Source: Hyphomicrobiales bacterium (lineage in GTDB: Bacteria; Pseudomonadota; Alphaproteobacteria; Rhizobiales; Rhizobiaceae). From it: a DNA stretch of 64,000 nt. Positions 42,452-50,721 of this stretch are shown in pieces; positions within the stretch are counted from its first letter, which is position 1; every line of letters begins with the position of its first letter. The stretch is from the NCBI GenBank assembly GCA_900473795.1, contig UCMT01000055.1, forward strand, positions 62,001-126,000, read 5' to 3'. The notes beneath the pieces were generated by a model. That model worked only from the letters and a program-made list of their open reading frames with translations. It ran no database searches and was not told the DNA's origin. The translations under genes and the position numbers were made by a program.

Positions 42452-43741
42452 CTATCGCTCGCGCCGGCCCTTGCCGAAGGTATAGCCGGTCTCCACCGTC
42501 GCCTTGCCGAACTTGTCGCGCAGCGCGTTGATCGCCGCTTCCGCGGCCGCCCGCCGGGTGGCCTGGGCATCCACCAGGTCGGGCGGGTCGGCGAGGTCTG
42601 TATCGGAAAGATCGGTAACGCCGATACCGATCAGGCGGAATTTCGTGCCGTCGGTTTCCCTGTCGAGAAGCTGCATGCCGGTGCGGAAGATGCGGTCGGC
42701 CAGCCGGGTCGGGCTGTCGAGGCGGCGGTTGCGGGTCCGGGTCTTGAAGTCGGCGGTCTTCAGCTTCAAGACGACGGTCTGGCCGGCGATATCGGCCTTC
42801 CTCAGCCGGTGCGCCACCTGCTCGCTCAGCCGGCGCAGATGCGAAACCAGGTCGTCATAGTCGCAGAGGTCGTCGTTGAAGGTGGTTTCGGACGAAACGC
42901 TTTTGGCTTCGCCGTTTATTTCCACCATACGTTCGTCCTGGCCGCGCGAGAGACGATAGAGGCGCTGGCCCATCGTGCCGTAGCGCTTCATCAGCTCGGT
43001 TTCTTCCATCGCCTGCAACTGGCCTATGGTGCGGATGCCGTCGCGCTCCAGCGTCGCGGCAAAGGCCTTGCCGACACCCCAGATCAACGTGACTGGTTTC
43101 TCTTTGAGGAAATCCAAAGCCTCGGCAGCGCCGATGACCGAAAAGCCGCGCGGCTTCTGCAGGTCGGAGGCGACCTTGGCGAGAAACTTGCAATAGGAGA
43201 GGCCGACCGAGACGGTGATGCCGATCTCCTGCTCGACGCGGCGGGCGAACTTGGCAAGCGTCCGGGCAGGGGGATCGTGATGCAGCCGCTCCGTCCCCTT
43301 GAGCTCCAGGAAGGCCTCGTCGATCGACAGCGGCTGCACGAGGGGCGTCAGCTCCTGCATCAGCGTGCGGACCTGCCGGCCGACCCTGACATATTTCTCC
43401 ATGTCCGGTTTGATGACGACCGCCTGCGGGCAGGCCTCCAGCGCCTTGAACATGGGCATGGCGGAGCGCACACCGTGGATGCGGGCGATATAGCAGGCGG
43501 TCGAGACGACGCCGCGCTTGCCGCCGCCGATGATCACCGGCTTGTCGGCCAGTTCCGGATTGTCGCGTTTCTCGACCGACGCATAGAAGGCGTCGCAATC
43601 GATATGGGCAAGCGTCAGCTGGTGGAGTTCGGCATGATAGATGAGCCGCGGACTGCCGCAGGCCGAGCAGCGTCGTCCGCCTGTCGCCTGTTGCAAGCAG
43701 TCGCGGCAAAAACCCGGGATGGCGGCCTCGTTTGCGGTCAT
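42452..43741 (-). CDS. dinB: DNA polymerase IV
   Basis: This 429-residue, Y-family translesion polymerase has catalytic residues in [21 protein letters not shown] (Asp48 and the following Asp50) and [12 protein letters not shown] (near 143-150). [26 protein letters not shown] text, here [20 protein letters not shown], is the thumb helix-hairpin-helix. A short N-terminal extension has four Cys (Cys12, Cys15, Cys25, Cys28), which look like a zinc knuckle not found in E. coli DinB. A LexA box lies six bases upstream of the start codon, as expected for an SOS gene. No beta-clamp motif was assigned with confidence. Confidence 0.95.
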   Translation of the reverse strand: MTANEAAIPGFCRDCLQQATGGRRCSACGSPRLIYHAELHQLTLAHIDCDAFYASVEKRDNPELADKPVIIGGGKRGVVSTACYIARIHGVRSAMPMFKALEACPQAVVIKPDMEKYVRVGRQVRTLMQELTPLVQPLSIDEAFLELKGTERLHHDPPARTLAKFARRVEQEIGITVSVGLSYCKFLAKVASDLQKPRGFSVIGAAEALDFLKEKPVTLIWGVGKAFAATLERDGIRTIGQLQAMEETELMKRYGTMGQRLYRLSRGQDERMVEINGEAKSVSSETTFNDDLCDYDDLVSHLRRLSEQVAHRLRKADIAGQTVVLKLKTADFKTRTRNRRLDSPTRLADRIFRTGMQLLDRETDGTKFRLIGIGVTDLSDTDLADPPDLVDAQATRRAAAEAAINALRDKFGKATVETGYTFGKGRRER

Positions 43742-43746
43742 GATGA

Positions 43747-43761
43747 GAACAAATGTTGAAC
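43747..43761. promoter_or_regulatory. LexA (SOS) box upstream of dinB
   Basis: GAACAAATGTTGAAC is an exact GAAC-N7-GAAC site between divergent dinB and the GNAT gene. It is 5 bases from the dinB ATG and about 54 bases upstream of the GNAT start, so it could act on both. Confidence 0.8.
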
Positions 43762-43815
43762 GATTTCAGGTTACGCCGTAAACTGCCGAGTCTCAAGACG
43801 AAAGGGAAGGGGAAC

Positions 43816-44403
43816 GTGACGCCGGAGGATTTCGAAGCACGGCCGCTGACGCCGGATCGCTGGGATGATTTTGCGACGCTTTTCGGACCGCAGGGCGCCT
43901 GCTATGGCTGCTGGTGCACCTATTTTCGGGTTGCCGCGAAAGAGCGCCAGGCAATGAACGCGGATGCCAGGCGCATGTTCATGCACGAGCGCGTGGCTGA
44001 AGGGCCGCCGCCCGGCCTTCTCGGCTATCGCGGCGGACAGGCTATCGCCTGGGTGCAGGTCGGCCCGCGCGCGGACCTGCCGCAATGGAACTCGCCGAGA
44101 ACGGTATCGAGGCCGCTGTCGGCCGAGGACGCGACGGATCCCGCAGTCTGGGCTGTCAGTTGCTTCTACATGCCGCGCCCTCAGCGCGGGAAGGGGATGA
44201 GCCACAGAATGCTGTCGGAAGCCATTTCCTTTGCCAGGGACAATACGGCACGCGTTCTGGAGGCCTGTCCGATCGACAGGACCAAGCAGTCGAAATCGAT
44301 CGGCCTTTATGTCGGTTCGACGCGCGTTTTCGAGGCCGCCGGCTTTACCGAGGTGGCCAGACGCAAGGATGGACGCCCGCTGATGCGGCTGGAGCTGCGC
44401 TGA
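43816..44403 (+). CDS. GNAT-family N-acetyltransferase
   Basis: The product is 195 residues with a GTG start at 43816, preceded by GGGAAGGGGAAC. An in-frame ATG at 43753 overlaps the LexA box and is a weaker choice. The N-terminal part contains GPQGACYGCWCTYFRVAAKE, a Cys-rich stretch typical of a subgroup of GNAT proteins. The acetyl-CoA loop region is YMPRPQRGKGMSHRMLSEAISFA, with the Arg/Gly-x-x-Gly turn. The late segment YVGSTRVFEAAGFTEVARRKDGRPLMRL is the final beta-alpha-beta unit. The acceptor is unknown. Its place opposite dinB suggests possible SOS control. Confidence 0.85.
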   Translation: MTPEDFEARPLTPDRWDDFATLFGPQGACYGCWCTYFRVAAKERQAMNADARRMFMHERVAEGPPPGLLGYRGGQAIAWVQVGPRADLPQWNSPRTVSRPLSAEDATDPAVWAVSCFYMPRPQRGKGMSHRMLSEAISFARDNTARVLEACPIDRTKQSKSIGLYVGSTRVFEAAGFTEVARRKDGRPLMRLELR

Positions 44404-44420
44404 TGGAAACGACGCCGAAG

Positions 44421-45062
44421 CTAGCGGGAAATATGGGCGCGGACGATCCGCGCCACGTCGGTCCAGTCACCGGCTTTGGTGATGCCTTCCCCGGGATCGG
44501 GCGCAAGCGCCCGGAAATCGGCATTGACCATCAGATTGACGAGAAGGCAGTCCGGCGCATGTTCGCGAACGGAATGGAGGTTGCGCCATATATCATCGAT
44601 GAAAGCGAAGGGAAGCCTGCGCCCGGCGTGCAGCCGTTTGACGATGGGACCTTTGGCGTCTTCGCTGGCAACCAGCGGATAGTGGAGACTGAAACGGTCG
44701 AGCAGGGCGCGGCGAACGACAGCGTGGCGAGGCGGCATGGCCGTGAGGAAAACGATGTCCGCCTCTCCCGCAAGTTCGGCCAGCGTCTCGACCGCAAGCG
44801 CCGCCGGTGTCTGCCACTCCGCCTGCCGCAAGAAGAATTCCTCCTGCAGTGCGGAGACCAGATCGTCGGCGACCGTCTCGCCGCTCTCGAGCAGTACGAT
44901 ATTGCCATGCAGGCGGAACGATCGCGGCAAGAGGTCACGGCCGGAGGCACGCAGGAAATCGCGGAACGGCGTCAGGAATTCGAGCACCACCTCATCGATG
45001 TCGCAGATGATCAGCGGCCGGTCCGTCAACCGGACATGATCCAGGGAAAGCACATCCGTCAC
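44421..45062 (-). CDS. HAD-superfamily-like protein
   Basis: The product is 213 residues from the GTG at 45062, two bases after the stop of the DUF3572 gene, indicating coupling. The haloacid-dehalogenase fold is suggested by LIICDIDEVVLEFL (Asp21 and Asp23), DIVFLTAMPP with the motif II Thr, a Lys in the KGPIVKRL segment, and PFAFIDDIWRN with the acidic motif IV pair. A helical cap occupies about residues 30-110. The substrate is unknown. An upstream open frame to 45299 overlaps the neighbouring gene and is not used. Confidence 0.75.
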   Translation of the reverse strand: MTDVLSLDHVRLTDRPLIICDIDEVVLEFLTPFRDFLRASGRDLLPRSFRLHGNIVLLESGETVADDLVSALQEEFFLRQAEWQTPAALAVETLAELAGEADIVFLTAMPPRHAVVRRALLDRFSLHYPLVASEDAKGPIVKRLHAGRRLPFAFIDDIWRNLHSVREHAPDCLLVNLMVNADFRALAPDPGEGITKAGDWTDVARIVRAHISR

Positions 45063-45064
45063 GG

Positions 45065-45376
45065 TCAGAAATCTCCGGGATTGTCGGGACCGGACAGAAC
45101 CATATGTGCGCGCACGACATCTTCCGGCGGCGTGCCGGTCGCGCCGCAGAAGGAGAGCAGCGTCGGCTCGTGGCCCATCAGGAAATCGACGACGCCCGCC
45201 AGAAAGCCGGGATCGGCTGCGGCATGGCGCAGGGAGGATGGATCGGTCCCCGTCAACGCCAGGAAACGCCCAAGCAGTTCCGGCTCGTTTGCCAGCCATG
45301 CGAGGATGGCGATCGCTGTTTCTTCTGCGGCTGTCAAAGGCGTCTGTCCTATGTCTCGTTCAGGTGATTTTTTCAC
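45065..45376 (-). CDS. DUF3572 family protein
   Basis: This 103-residue helical protein has the family core EETAIAILAWLANEPELLGRFLALTGTDP and GFLAGVVDFLMGHEPTLLSFC followed by a Pro/Asp-rich tail. It occurs in alphaproteobacteria next to divK, as here. The function is unknown. It is divergent from divK, with 128 bases between them, and coupled to the HAD-like gene. Confidence 0.85.
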   Translation of the reverse strand: MKKSPERDIGQTPLTAAEETAIAILAWLANEPELLGRFLALTGTDPSSLRHAAADPGFLAGVVDFLMGHEPTLLSFCGATGTPPEDVVRAHMVLSGPDNPGDF

Positions 45377-45504
45377 CGAATATTACCTGTTTTTCAACCA
45401 AATAGCTCTAGCATCAGGTTTCCGGGAACAGGTGAAATCGTCCGCGCGCAACTTATCTGGATGCGCCGGGCTTGCAAGCCGGAGCCGCAAAACAAGGGAT
45501 CGAA

Positions 45505-45876
45505 ATGCCCAAGCAGGTGATGATAGTTGAAGATAACGAGCTGAATATGAAGCTCTTTCGTGACCTGATCGAAGCATCCGGTTACACGACCATCCAGACC
45601 CGCAATGGTATGGAAGCTCTTGATCTCGCGCGAAAATATCGCCCGGACCTGATTTTGATGGACATCCAGCTTCCGGAGGTTTCGGGGCTCGAGGTGACCA
45701 AGTGGCTGAAGGAAGATGACGAATTGCATGTAATCCCCGTCATTGCCGTCACGGCCTTTGCCATGAAGGGTGACGAGGAGCGGATCAGGCAGGGCGGCTG
45801 CGAGGCCTATGTCTCCAAGCCGATCTCGGTGCCGAAATTTATTGAAACGATCAAGACTTATTTGGGCGACGCCTGA
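45505..45876 (+). CDS. divK: Cell-cycle response regulator DivK
   Basis: This 123-residue single receiver domain has the acid pocket Glu9-Asp10, phospho-acceptor Asp53 in [16 protein letters not shown], Thr in VTAFAMKG and Lys in YVSKPISV. There is no output domain. DivK is phosphorylated by PleC/DivJ-type kinases and controls the CckA-CtrA pathway through DivL. The start [18 protein letters not shown] matches the family. The divK-pleD pair is conserved from Caulobacter to rhizobia. Confidence 0.95.
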   Translation: MPKQVMIVEDNELNMKLFRDLIEASGYTTIQTRNGMEALDLARKYRPDLILMDIQLPEVSGLEVTKWLKEDDELHVIPVIAVTAFAMKGDEERIRQGGCEAYVSKPISVPKFIETIKTYLGDA

Positions 45877-45961
45877 CGCGGCGCCGGGCGGCGTCCGCAG
45901 GCCGCCTTGAACGAGATTTGCGTTTGATGCAACGTCAGACGCCATTGGCAGGAAAGATTGC

Positions 45962-47329
45962 ATGACCGCGCGTATTCTCGTCGTCGATGACATACCGGCC
46001 AACGTCAAGCTGCTGGAAGCGCGGCTCGTGGCCGAATATTTCGACGTGCTGACGGCCGCCGACGGTTATCAAGCGCTGGCAATCTGCGACACGCAGCCGG
46101 TCGATCTGATCCTGCTCGATATCATGATGCCCGGCATCGACGGCTTCGAGGTCTGCGAGCGGCTGAAAGCGAATTCCCGCACGGCCCATATTCCCGTCGT
46201 CATGGTGACGGCGCTCGATCAGCCGTCCGACCGGGTGCGCGGCCTGAAGGCCGGTGCTGATGATTTCCTCACCAAACCGGTCAACGACCTGCAACTGATG
46301 TCGCGGGTCAAGAGCCTCGTGCGGTTGAAGAACGTCAGCGATGAGCTGCGTCTGCGCGCCGAAACGGCCCACAGCGTCGGCCTGGCCGACCTGACGTCCA
46401 CCGACCGGCCCGACGAATTCGGCAAGGTCCTGTTGGTCGATGGCCGCGGCAGCTCGCAGGAGCGGCTTGTTCGCGCGCTCAAGCCCGTGGCGGAAGTGGC
46501 GGCGATGTCCGATCCGCAGGCCGCACTGTTCGAGGCAGCCGAAAACAGCTTCGATCTCGTCATCGTCAATTCGAATTTCGACAACTATGATCCCCTGCGG
46601 CTCTGCTCCCAGCTCCGTTCGCTGGAACGCACGCGCTACATTCCGCTCCTGCTGATTGCCGAGCAGGGGCATGAGGAAATGGTCGTGCGCGCGCTCGATC
46701 TCGGTGTTACCGATTATCTGATGCGTCCGGTCGACCCCAACGAGCTCGTTGCGCGCAGCCTGACACAGATCCGCCGCAAGCACTGCAACGACCGGCTTCG
46801 GACCAGCGTCAAACAGACCATCGAACTTGCGGTGACTGACGGGCTGACCGGGCTGCATAATCGCCGCTATCTCGACAGCCACCTGAAGCTGCTGGTCGAT
46901 CGTGCCATTGCCCGCGGTCGCCCCTTGTCGATCTGCATCACCGATATCGATCGATTCAAGAGCGTCAACGATACCTATGGGCACGACGCCGGCGACGAGG
47001 TGCTGCGCGAATTTGCCCACCGGGTTCGCTCGACAGTGCGCGGTGCCGATCTTGCCTGCCGGTTCGGCGGCGAAGAGTTCGTCCTAGTCATGCCGGACAC
47101 GCCCGCCGACGCGGCTGCGGCCATTGCCGAACGTCTGCGCACGATCGTCGAGGACAGGCCGTTTTCCCTGCAGAACACCGATACAATTCTGTCGGTAACG
47201 GCGTCTCTTGGAATAGCGACGCTCAATCCGGGGGGCGACACGCCGGAGGCTCTGTTGAAGCGCGCTGACACCGCGCTCTACCAGGCCAAGAATAACGGCA
47301 GGAACCAGGTGGTTGCCGCCGCAGCCTGA
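45962..47329 (+). CDS. pleD: Response regulator / diguanylate cyclase PleD
   Basis: The product is 455 residues. The first receiver domain (about 1-120) has Asp9-Asp10, phospho-acceptor Asp53 (ILLDIMMPGIDGFEV), Thr and Lys. The second receiver (about 155-280) is degenerate (VIVNSNFDNYD) and likely serves dimerisation. The GGDEF domain contains LTGLHNRRYLD, DIDRFKSVNDTYGHDAGDEVL and the active site CRFGGEEFVLVMP. RGAD a few residues before it is the product-inhibition I-site (RxxD). It makes cyclic di-GMP on activation and regulates the cell cycle and polar development. Confidence 0.95.
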   Translation: MTARILVVDDIPANVKLLEARLVAEYFDVLTAADGYQALAICDTQPVDLILLDIMMPGIDGFEVCERLKANSRTAHIPVVMVTALDQPSDRVRGLKAGADDFLTKPVNDLQLMSRVKSLVRLKNVSDELRLRAETAHSVGLADLTSTDRPDEFGKVLLVDGRGSSQERLVRALKPVAEVAAMSDPQAALFEAAENSFDLVIVNSNFDNYDPLRLCSQLRSLERTRYIPLLLIAEQGHEEMVVRALDLGVTDYLMRPVDPNELVARSLTQIRRKHCNDRLRTSVKQTIELAVTDGLTGLHNRRYLDSHLKLLVDRAIARGRPLSICITDIDRFKSVNDTYGHDAGDEVLREFAHRVRSTVRGADLACRFGGEEFVLVMPDTPADAAAAIAERLRTIVEDRPFSLQNTDTILSVTASLGIATLNPGGDTPEALLKRADTALYQAKNNGRNQVVAAAA

Positions 47330-47755
47330 ACCATGCTGGCACAAAATTTCCGCATATGGCGCAGTTTTCCACAGAAAAACAGATTTAGCTCGCCCGGTTT
47401 ACCTGGCTAAGCGCCAAACGCGTTGGCGTCGGAAGATGCATGTCATGATTGCTGTCGAAAGCCCGGCGATGCGGGGAGGGCCGGCATCGATCGATCGTCT
47501 GTTTCTAAAATTAAAATAATGAATTCAATATATTAATTCATTTGAAACCGCTGTCGGATTTTTTTCGTATTGCTATTCGCTCATTTTATGAAAATATCAT
47601 ATTACTTTTACAAAGCAGCTCTCTGAGGGCCGGTACAGTTCGAAATCTGCGCGAGTCCTCTATAAGGCAATGGTAAAATTAACCATGTCTGCGCGCTCCC
47701 TTGGGCTTTGGTTAAGAATTCATTGATTTTTTTTTATTTTCGGTCAATTCTCATC
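47330..47755. other. A/T-rich intergenic region between pleD and the small RNA
   Basis: The region contains no protein gene. It contrasts sharply in base composition with its surroundings. It holds a palindrome ATGAATT/AATTCAT (47519-47541), several T tracts and the near palindrome at 47670-47686, and it should contain the promoter of the downstream RNA. Confidence 0.6.
47670..47686 (+). promoter_or_regulatory. Candidate CtrA-type half-site / near-palindrome
   Basis: ATGGTAAAATTAACCAT contains TTAACCAT, the known CtrA half-site motif, and is nearly symmetrical. A second GGTTAAG lies at about 47710 in inverted orientation. CtrA control of the nearby RNA is speculative. Confidence 0.3.
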
Positions 47756-47923
47756 GGTAAGGGAGGATGAACTCCCATCGAGTACCCCATGATGTCAGGT
47801 CCGCCGCATCTCCTGGGTCGTGGGGTTTGTCGACTGATCTGTGACCAATGCGGTTCCTCGTGCCGCGGTTTCGATCAGTCGACACCCATTCAAACGCCGT
47901 CCCTACCCGGGGACGGCGTTTTG
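47756..47923 (+). ncRNA. ecpR1: Structured small RNA between pleD and rpmG (probable EcpR1-type)
   Basis: Four stem-loops follow one another without an ORF. They are GGGAG/CTCCC (47761-47775); CCCCATGA paired with TCGTGGGG, the latter at 47818-47825; GTCGACTGATC / GATCAGTCGAC (from 47829 to 47882), with an internal GCGG/CCGC helix whose loop reads TTCCTCGT; and a 12-base terminator stem. In Sinorhizobium meliloti the sRNA EcpR1, which represses dnaA and gcrA mRNAs, lies by my recollection between pleD and rpmG, as here. The fold and terminator are directly seen. The name EcpR1 is inferred from position, and the 5' end is approximate. Confidence 0.7.
47892..47923 (+). terminator. Rho-independent terminator of the small RNA
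   Basis: AAACGCCGTCCC and GGGACGGCGTTT form a perfect 12-base stem around TACCCG, ending in TTTT. Confidence 0.92.
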
Positions 47924-47994
47924 ATTCGCGGCAGCGGCAAGTGAGGTGGGATCGCGAAGCCGCCGGATCGACTAGACTCCAGCACAAGCGCAAT

Positions 47995-48026
47995 AAAAAA
48001 GCGCCAGGCTTTTCAGCCGGCGCCTT
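47995..48026 (-). terminator. Rho-independent terminator of rpmG
   Basis: On the minus strand GGCGCCGGCT and AGCCTGGCGC pair (one mismatch) and are followed by six T. It lies 25 bases after the rpmG stop. Confidence 0.88.
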
Positions 48027-48050
48027 TGCATTCCCGAAGGAAAACCGATC

Positions 48051-48218
48051 TTACTTGATCTTGGTTTCCTTGAATTCAACGTGCTTGCGCACGACCGGGT
48101 CGTACTTCGTAAAGGACATCTTGTCCGTCTTCGTGCGGCTGTTCTTCGAGGTTACGTAGAAGAAACCCGTGTCGGCCGTCGACAGCAGCTTGATCTTGAT
48201 TTTTGCAGCTTTCGCCAT
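48051..48218 (-). CDS. rpmG: 50S ribosomal protein bL33
   Basis: This 55-residue ribosomal protein has the sequence start [20 protein letters not shown] and the family core [36 protein letters not shown]. The zinc-binding Cys pairs are absent, so it is the Cys-less form. The ATG at 48218 is the conserved start. A terminator follows. It is read towards the small RNA. Confidence 0.97.
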   Translation of the reverse strand: MAKAAKIKIKLLSTADTGFFYVTSKNSRTKTDKMSFTKYDPVVRKHVEFKETKIK

Positions 48219-48310
48219 GGTCGTCCTGCCTTTATAAAAAACAAAGCCGCAGACATCCAAGGAGGGGTCCCGGCAAACTTGGCGCGAAACTACAAATCGC
48301 GCCCGAAAAG

Positions 48311-49495
48311 TCAAGCCCGTTTTGGGTTGAAAACGATCCTGGCCACCGAAAGTACCACGTAAAGCCCGAAGAAAGCGGCGATCGACCAGGCAAAACCGTC
48401 ATTGCCGGTCACGTCCATGGCGGCACCGATTGCCTGCGGACCCGCCACCGTGCCGACTGCATAGGAGAAGATGAAGGCGGCATTGGCAGCCGCGAGGTCG
48501 GCGCCGTGCAGGCGCGAGCCGAGATGGCTCAGGCCCACCGTATAAAGGCCGGAGACGCTGCCGCCCCAGAACAGAAGCACGACCGCCATCAGCCACCAGT
48601 TGCCCTGCAGCAGCGGCAGACACAGTGCACCGGCCAATCCGACGACGGTCATCATTGCCAGAAGATTGCGCCTGTCCTTCATGCGGTCCGACAACATGCC
48701 GAGCGGAATCTGGAAAATCACATTGCCGATGCCCATGACGGTCAGAAGCAGCGCCGCCTGCGATTCGGTGAAGCCGGTGCGTGTTCCGTAGATGGGAAAC
48801 AGCGACAGGCCGCCTGATTCGACCGCGCCGAAAATGAACACTGCGGCGGTCGCGGTCGGCACCAGGAAGACGTAACGCATGAAATGCAGCTCGGGCTTCT
48901 CGTCGAGTACCGGGCTTTCGTTGCGGGCAAGGAAGATCGGTATGGCCGACAGCAGAATCACTCCGGCTCCGAAGGCAAAAGGCAGGATGCCCTCGCTGCC
49001 GAGGATGGAGAAGAGCAGAGGCCCCATCGCAAACCCCAATGACAGGACGGTGCCGTAGATGCCGAGGACGAGCCCCCGGCGGCTTGGTGGCGCAGTGGCG
49101 TTGATCCAGAATTCCGACAGCACGAACAATACGGTGATGGCGCCGTGAAAAACGACGCGTAGGGGAAACCAAAGCCAGAAATTTTCGATGTAGTAGAAGC
49201 CGAGCGCGCTGATCGCTGCAAAGAGGATGGCGAGCAGCATCGTGTTGGCGACGCCGTAATTGTGGGCGGTCTTTGCCGTGACGGCAGCGGCGGCCATCGA
49301 GGCAAGCCCGGCCATCGCCGAGTTCAGGCCGATGAGCGTCGAGGAGATGCCGCGTTTTTCCATGATGATGCTGAGCAGCGGCAGGCCGAGGCCGATCGCG
49401 ATCCCCACCGCCGTGATGGAGGCGATGGCGGCGATCAGCGACGGCCAGTGTATCTCCTCAACCGGCGCTCGCGTGCCGGACGGCGGCTGTGACAT
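48311..49495 (-). CDS. MFS transporter
   Basis: This 394-residue protein has 12 predicted transmembrane helices. The start is the ATG at 49495 ([17 protein letters not shown]), with AAGGAATTTC as ribosome site. The loop 2-3 motif is replaced by a form around [18 protein letters not shown]. The loop 8-9 segment [18 protein letters not shown] carries the MFS G-x-x-x-D-(R/K) signature. It resembles the YcaD/CynX-like group of uncharacterised transporters. The substrate is unknown. It is 13 bases after the Nudix gene and 92 bases before rpmG. Confidence 0.88.
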   Translation of the reverse strand: MSQPPSGTRAPVEEIHWPSLIAAIASITAVGIAIGLGLPLLSIIMEKRGISSTLIGLNSAMAGLASMAAAAVTAKTAHNYGVANTMLLAILFAAISALGFYYIENFWLWFPLRVVFHGAITVLFVLSEFWINATAPPSRRGLVLGIYGTVLSLGFAMGPLLFSILGSEGILPFAFGAGVILLSAIPIFLARNESPVLDEKPELHFMRYVFLVPTATAAVFIFGAVESGGLSLFPIYGTRTGFTESQAALLLTVMGIGNVIFQIPLGMLSDRMKDRRNLLAMMTVVGLAGALCLPLLQGNWWLMAVVLLFWGGSVSGLYTVGLSHLGSRLHGADLAAANAAFIFSYAVGTVAGPQAIGAAMDVTGNDGFAWSIAAFFGLYVVLSVARIVFNPKRA

Positions 49496-49508
49496 GCAAT
49501 GAAATTCC

Positions 49509-50219
49509 TTAGAGAAGGTCGCGGACGAATCGTCCATGACGCGTGTAGTAGAACGGCACCGGCCTTCCAAAGGGCAGAGACGCATCGGATTGAAGACTTG
49601 CCCTCAAATCGCCAAGGATGATCCCGGTGATGTCGGGCATGCGCACGGCCGAAACATCGTTCACATCAATCCATCTCAAATCTTCGAGCTCCCGGCTGTC
49701 GCGGATGTCCATCGGATCCACACCCGCTTCGTCCGTAAAAAGGGCGAAAAAATGTGTGTCGAACCGGCGCGGAAATCCCGGAGGGGTAATCGCCCGAGCC
49801 ATATAGCGCAAGTTTGTGAGATCGGGAAGAAAAGGTAACGTTGTGTTTCCGCTGTCTTTGCGGCCAATGGCGATGCTTGCCTCTTCATGGAGCTCGCGAA
49901 GGGCGGCAAGCGCGATGGCACGCAACCGGCTTTCCGAGGCGCGGTGCCCTTGGCAGCTCCTCAGGCGCTCCAGCACGGCGGGCTGCATGTCGCCGGCCCA
50001 AGGCAGCCTATGGTCCGATGCGTCCCTGCGCCCGCCAGGAAACACGTGCAGATCCGGCATGAAGACATGCGCCTTGTGGCGCTTGCCGACGAGCACGCGC
50101 ACGTGAGCCTGTGAACGATCGAGCAGCATGATCGATGCGGCATCGCGCGGCCGTGGCGAACGTGGTCTCGGTGTATTGGAAAGCGGGGTCTCGGCCGGCC
50201 CGTCGCCTGTATCCGTCAC
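49509..50219 (-). CDS. Nudix hydrolase
   Basis: This 236-residue protein has a Nudix box reading HVFPGGRRDASD then, after an unusually long insert, AALRELHEEASIAIG (RE-x-x-EE, about residues 108-117). The insertion of about 40 residues between the Gly pair and the RELHEE helix resembles NUDT19/RppH-distant families and CoA-type Nudix enzymes. The substrate cannot be given. The start overlaps the DUF983 stop by four bases, so the genes are coupled. Confidence 0.88.
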   Translation of the reverse strand: MTDTGDGPAETPLSNTPRPRSPRPRDAASIMLLDRSQAHVRVLVGKRHKAHVFMPDLHVFPGGRRDASDHRLPWAGDMQPAVLERLRSCQGHRASESRLRAIALAALRELHEEASIAIGRKDSGNTTLPFLPDLTNLRYMARAITPPGFPRRFDTHFFALFTDEAGVDPMDIRDSRELEDLRWIDVNDVSAVRMPDITGIILGDLRASLQSDASLPFGRPVPFYYTRHGRFVRDLL

Positions 50220-50683
50220 GCAGTGCGGTCCGTGATGGGAAGAACGTCTTCGGGCGCATCCTCATGGCCGCCAAAGCCGTGCATGCGCAAGGCCCACTGC
50301 AGGCCGATGACGCCACCCTTGACGGGCTGCATCAGCCCGAGCGAACCGAGGATGGTGACCGGTACCCAGATAGCCAAATGACCCCAGTTGGAGAGCGGCA
50401 GGATCATGTCGGTCGCCATGAAGCCGGCAAGCACGACATGGCCCATGATCGTCACGACAATATAGGGCGGGAAATCGTCGGCACGATGCTGGTCAAGCTG
50501 TTCGCCGCAGGCCTGGCAGGCATGCACGGTCTTCAGGAAGCGGCCGAAGAGCTTGCCGCTGCCGCAGGCCGGACACGTGTTCAGAAGCCCGCGCTTGATC
50601 GATCGCCCAACAGGCCGATCGGTTTCGCGCGTCTGCTCGAAGCGGACGGTTTCCGGAGTGCTGCCAGTTGCCTGCATGTCCAT
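50216..50683 (-). CDS. DUF983 family membrane protein
   Basis: The product is 155 residues. A zinc-ribbon-like motif NTCPACGSGKLFGRFLKTVHACQACGE (two CxxC, about residues 36-62) precedes two transmembrane helices (about 76-97 and 102-122). DUF983 proteins are found next to rnr in alphaproteobacteria; their role is unknown. It lies 38 bases after rnr and overlaps the Nudix gene. Confidence 0.88.
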   Translation of the reverse strand: MDMQATGSTPETVRFEQTRETDRPVGRSIKRGLLNTCPACGSGKLFGRFLKTVHACQACGEQLDQHRADDFPPYIVVTIMGHVVLAGFMATDMILPLSNWGHLAIWVPVTILGSLGLMQPVKGGVIGLQWALRMHGFGGHEDAPEDVLPITDRTA

Positions 50684-50721
50684 TTCCTCAATTTACGGAC
50701 GCAGGCCTTGCCTTCACGTCC

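Noticed and set aside
47756-47923. 4.5S SRP RNA or 6S RNA at the structured locus
   Set aside because: The SRP core GGTCAGG-CCGGAAGG is not present beyond a short GTCAGGTCCG, and the layout of several separate hairpins does not match the single long 6S hairpin.
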